A DNA stretch of 8,654 nt from Candidatus Peribacteria bacterium. GTDB taxonomy: Bacteria; Patescibacteria; JAEDAM01; Absconditabacterales; Absconditicoccaceae. Within the stretch, counting starts at the first letter, position 1. Each line of letters opens with the position of its first letter. A program made the position numbers and the translations under genes. The stretch spans positions 1-8,654 of the forward strand of contig JAITQZ010000043.1 of the NCBI GenBank assembly GCA_031288635.1, in the 5' to 3' direction. This document shows positions 6,642-8,654 of the stretch, piece after piece. The notes under the pieces were generated by a model. It saw only the letters and a program-made list of their open reading frames with translations. It did no database searches and was not told the DNA's origin.

Positions 6642-6800
6642 AAATAAGTGAAAAAACAAAAAACCCCACCATTTCCCTTGAAAATCTCCCTAAAATCACT
6701 ATAACCCTTCCATATATCAAATCCTTTCCAAAATCTTCAGCAATCTTCTGGACAAATCATCTGTAATCTTCTGCTTTTAACTCTTCCGTACTCTTCTCCT
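6642..6800. promoter_or_regulatory. secF leader with possible promoter and AATCTTC repeats
   Basis: TTGAAA (6678-6683) and TATAAC (6700-6705) with a 16-base spacer could start transcription about 95 bases before secF. The leader then is pyrimidine-rich, with AATCTTC at 6732, 6742 and 6765 (AATCTTCTG exactly twice) and no Shine-Dalgarno; CTTCTCCT directly precedes the ATG. There is no visible terminator after the ABC-F gene, so read-through is also possible. Confidence 0.4.
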
Positions 6801-7754
6801 ATGAAAAAATTTCACATCATCAAAAGAGCCTATATTCGGGTCATCTGTGCCTTGCTTTTAGCTCTTGCATCCCTTGTTCTTTTCATCATTAACGCAAAAT
6901 TCTCCGAAGAATTCACAGGAGGAGTAAATATTTCTATCCTCACCCAAGTAGATGCCGACACCATCCAAACCAAGTTGGCAAACTATCTGGCTAATCAAGG
7001 ATATACCAATACCAATATCCATATCAATCAGACTGCTGAGGAAGTACAAATCAAAATCAATGCCTCCCTCGAAAACGACGAAAAAGTTGCCGAACTCTCA
7101 AAAGACGTTCAGAATTTTCTGACTTCTGAAAACTTAGTGTCTTCAGCGGATGACCTCATCGGACAAGCCATCATCGGACCAAGCGTTGGTGCATATATGA
7201 AAACTTCCGCATTTCAAGCATTGATTGTAGGAATGCTGTTGATGGTAATCTATATGCTCTTTGCCTTCGCAAAAATTAGAAAAGATATCCCTGCTCAAAT
7301 CCTGGGAATTTCTGTACTTTGTGTGCTCGTCTTCAATGTACTCATCACCCTTGGAGCCTATGGACTCCGAATGATGTTCAACTCCACCATCCAAGTAGAC
7401 ACCGTCTTTATTATCGCCGTACTCACTGTGATTGCCTATGGTATCAACGATGTTATCGTCATCTTCGACCGTGTGAGAGAAAATATTCTTCGCCACGCAA
7501 AAGATAAAAATATCCTCATCGGAAAAGTCATCGAAGACAGCCTTCGACAGACAATGAGACGTTCTATCGGGACATCCCTTTCCACTCTTCTCGTCCTCAT
7601 TTCAATGTTCATTTTCGGTACCGGTGTCCTCCAACAGTTCGCTTTCACCGTAGGAATCGGAGTCATTGCCGCAGCGTTCGGTTCCATCTTCGTTGGTGGA
7701 CCATTAGCTTACCTACTAATGGGAAAATTCAAATCAGAAGTAAGTAAATTATAG
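6801..7754 (+). CDS. secF: Protein translocase subunit SecF
   Basis: SecF partners with SecD in the membrane and uses proton motive force to help pull proteins out through SecYEG. The protein is 317 aa, close to the usual length of about 300. TM1 spans about 14-31, the extracytoplasmic P1-type domain 32-133 (EFTGG near 37-41), then the conserved GPSVGAYM (127-133) enters TM2 (about 137-156), TM3 (165-187) and TM4 (200-222) with AYGINDVIVIFDRVREN (212-228), the hallmark of SecF. TSLSTLLVL (258-266) and the final GIGVIAAAFGSIFVGGPLAYL complete TM5 and TM6. The gene starts at ATG 6801 and ends in TAG. No secD precedes it, as would be usual; an ABC-F gene does instead, so secD must lie elsewhere. 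No UGA codons are used. A terminator follows directly. Confidence 0.95.
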   Translation: MKKFHIIKRAYIRVICALLLALASLVLFIINAKFSEEFTGGVNISILTQVDADTIQTKLANYLANQGYTNTNIHINQTAEEVQIKINASLENDEKVAELSKDVQNFLTSENLVSSADDLIGQAIIGPSVGAYMKTSAFQALIVGMLLMVIYMLFAFAKIRKDIPAQILGISVLCVLVFNVLITLGAYGLRMMFNSTIQVDTVFIIAVLTVIAYGINDVIVIFDRVRENILRHAKDKNILIGKVIEDSLRQTMRRSIGTSLSTLLVLISMFIFGTGVLQQFAFTVGIGVIAAAFGSIFVGGPLAYLLMGKFKSEVSKL

Positions 7755-7774
7755 AAAAAAATCTGAGCTTAATG

Positions 7775-7811
7775 AAAAGCGACTACTTAAAACCAAGTGA
7801 TCGCTTTTTTT
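7775..7811 (+). terminator. Rho-independent terminator of secF
   Basis: A 14-bp stem (7775-7788 with 7795-7808, one mismatch and one G-T pair; core AAAAGCGA / TCGCTTTT) with a 6-base loop is followed by seven T up to 7811. It lies 20 bases after the secF stop and just beyond the convergent gene's stop at 7829, which it might also serve in reverse. Confidence 0.85.
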
Positions 7812-7828
7812 ACGCTTTTTGAAACAAT

Positions 7829-8371
7829 TTACTTTTTACCGTACTCCTTAACAAGAGCCTCAAGATCATCCATGACTTCTGAGAAAACATCCCGAAATAA
7901 TTCTGGCCAAGACGAAATAATTTTTTTCACTGGTATTTCAAGTAATCTACTTGCCAAGATAGAGCTGATTGTAGCATTCTCAAATAGCTCTAGTCCTAAA
8001 ACTGAACAAACCAGCCCACATCTGAGAGTATAACCAAAAATAGAGCATTTTGGAAAATAAGTAACTCCCGAGAATGTATAAAAATTTACATCAGGTGTCA
8101 TTGCTAATCGATAATCGTTTTTTGTTACCATTCTCACAGCCTTCTCAATAGCAAAGGATTGTGTCTGTTCAGAAGGATTTCCTACAGAAATAGTAATTAG
8201 ATTATTACTATTATATACCCGGCAAAAAACCACTATTCCCGTTGTCTCTTCTTCATACCTCCCCACGTTGTAGGGAAAAGAGGTGATTTTTTGGAAGAGT
8301 TCTGTCGCTAGTGCAGTAATCTCTTCTCTTTTTTCATTGAGGTTTCCCTCTTCTTCATTTAATTTCCACAT
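7829..8371 (-). CDS. Unknown soluble protein, 180 aa
   Basis: ATG 8371 to TAA 7829. There is no signal peptide. The N-terminus is highly charged (MWKLNEEEGNLNEKREE), likely a helix, followed by an alternating strand/helix region (GIVVFCRVYNSNNLITISVG, NPSEQTQSFAIEKAVRMV) and a moderately hydrophobic segment (about 110-128, SIFGYTLRCGLVCSVLGLEL). The C-terminal 40 residues look helical and amphipathic (SSWPELFRDVFSEVMDDLEALVKEYGKK, in parts). The NPSEQTQSFAIEKA region faintly recalls GlcG/HbpS-like (DUF336) proteins, but the match is too weak to assign. The convincing composition, an ATG with a near-consensus promoter 47 bases upstream and a convergent terminator support a real gene. It has no UGA codons and no neighbour in the same direction. 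Confidence 0.7.
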   Translation of the reverse strand: MWKLNEEEGNLNEKREEITALATELFQKITSFPYNVGRYEEETTGIVVFCRVYNSNNLITISVGNPSEQTQSFAIEKAVRMVTKNDYRLAMTPDVNFYTFSGVTYFPKCSIFGYTLRCGLVCSVLGLELFENATISSILASRLLEIPVKKIISSWPELFRDVFSEVMDDLEALVKEYGKK

Positions 8372-8417
8372 AATTTGTTATTTTTTTTGTTTATATTAAT
8401 GTTATATTTACAGATTT

Positions 8418-8446
8418 ATTATACGGATATATATATCTAAAGTCAA
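8418..8446 (-). promoter_or_regulatory. Sigma70-type promoter of the 7829-8371 gene
   Basis: On the minus strand TTGACT (8441-8446) and TATAAT (8418-8423) are spaced by exactly 17 bases, an almost perfect consensus. The -10 box is about 47 bases from ATG 8371. The spacer (ATATATATATC then CG) matches that of the promoter at 393-421 nearly base for base. Confidence 0.8.
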
Positions 8447-8654
8447 GCCAAAATGAAGTAAGTGTTCACTGTTTTCAGTAAGGCTTCATAACTAGCAAGT
8501 TGCTTATATGCAAAAATACAATAACTCATTACTACAAAAAAACATATTACAATGAAAATAAAGAAATAACTCTTTAAAAATACTCTATCTTGTTATGCCC
8601 TATGTATTTACAACATATCTACTATTAGTAATACAAAACATCAAAAATGAAAAT
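8447..8654. other. Non-coding right end, perhaps a gene start at 8647
   Basis: No supported gene is seen. TTTACA (8607-8612) and TAATAC (8629-8634), 16 bases apart on the plus strand, are followed 12 bases later by ATGAAA at 8647, which could begin a gene running off the window with a very short leader. Only two codons are visible, so this is a guess. Confidence 0.25.

Noticed and set aside
1..8654. CRISPR array, tRNA, rRNA, transposase or phage genes
   Set aside because: Looked for on both strands; no regularly spaced repeats, tRNA arm motifs or relevant protein motifs were found.

Overview
The window is AT-rich and best explained as a piece of a Patescibacteria (CPR) genome that reads UGA as glycine (translation table 25), i.e. 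the Absconditabacteria (SR1) / Gracilibacteria (BD1-5) lineage. The proof is internal. Under the standard code the minus strand holds several broken fragments. With UGA read as Gly, nine in-frame UGA codons disappear and three complete genes result: a full-length RimO (463 aa), a 365-aa membrane protein whose ATG lies one base after the rimO stop, and a small protein at 4371-4790. One UGA falls on the highly conserved glycine after the radical-SAM cluster of RimO (PQIR-Gly-R). Every complete gene in the window ends in TAA or TAG, never TGA. I cannot tell SR1 from BD1-5 with certainty.

Layout. 1-126: terminator-like hairpins. 127-348 (-): small two-helix membrane protein with a strong sigma70-type promoter. 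349-780: AT-rich intergenic region with a possible terminator. 781-1878 (-) and 1880-3271 (-): unknown membrane protein and rimO, read as rimO then membrane protein, probably one operon. RimO carries an in-frame insert of about 38 codons encoded by a GC-richer, strongly palindromic segment (about 3066-3184). 3272-3599: divergent intergenic region. 3600-4310 (+): lipoprotein with a C39/papain-like cysteine peptidase domain, probably acquired from Bacteroidota, followed by a clear rho-independent terminator. 4371-4790 (-): small protein with three UGA codons; an upstream extension to about 4935 is out of frame by one base at a run of nine T. 5160-6641 (+): ABC-F ATPase. 6801-7754 (+): SecF, with a terminator after it. 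7829-8371 (-): unknown 180-aa protein with a promoter almost identical to that of the 127-348 gene. 8447-8654: non-coding, perhaps with the first codons of a gene at the very end.

Functionally the window mixes housekeeping genes (ribosomal protein S12 methylthiolation, a translation-related ABC-F ATPase, the Sec export motor accessory SecF) with accessory genes for the cell envelope (a lipid-anchored cysteine peptidase, two unknown membrane proteins). UGA codons are confined to three minus-strand genes and absent from ABC-F, SecF, the lipoprotein and two small genes. No tRNA, rRNA, CRISPR array, transposase or integrase was seen. Start codons generally lack a Shine-Dalgarno sequence.
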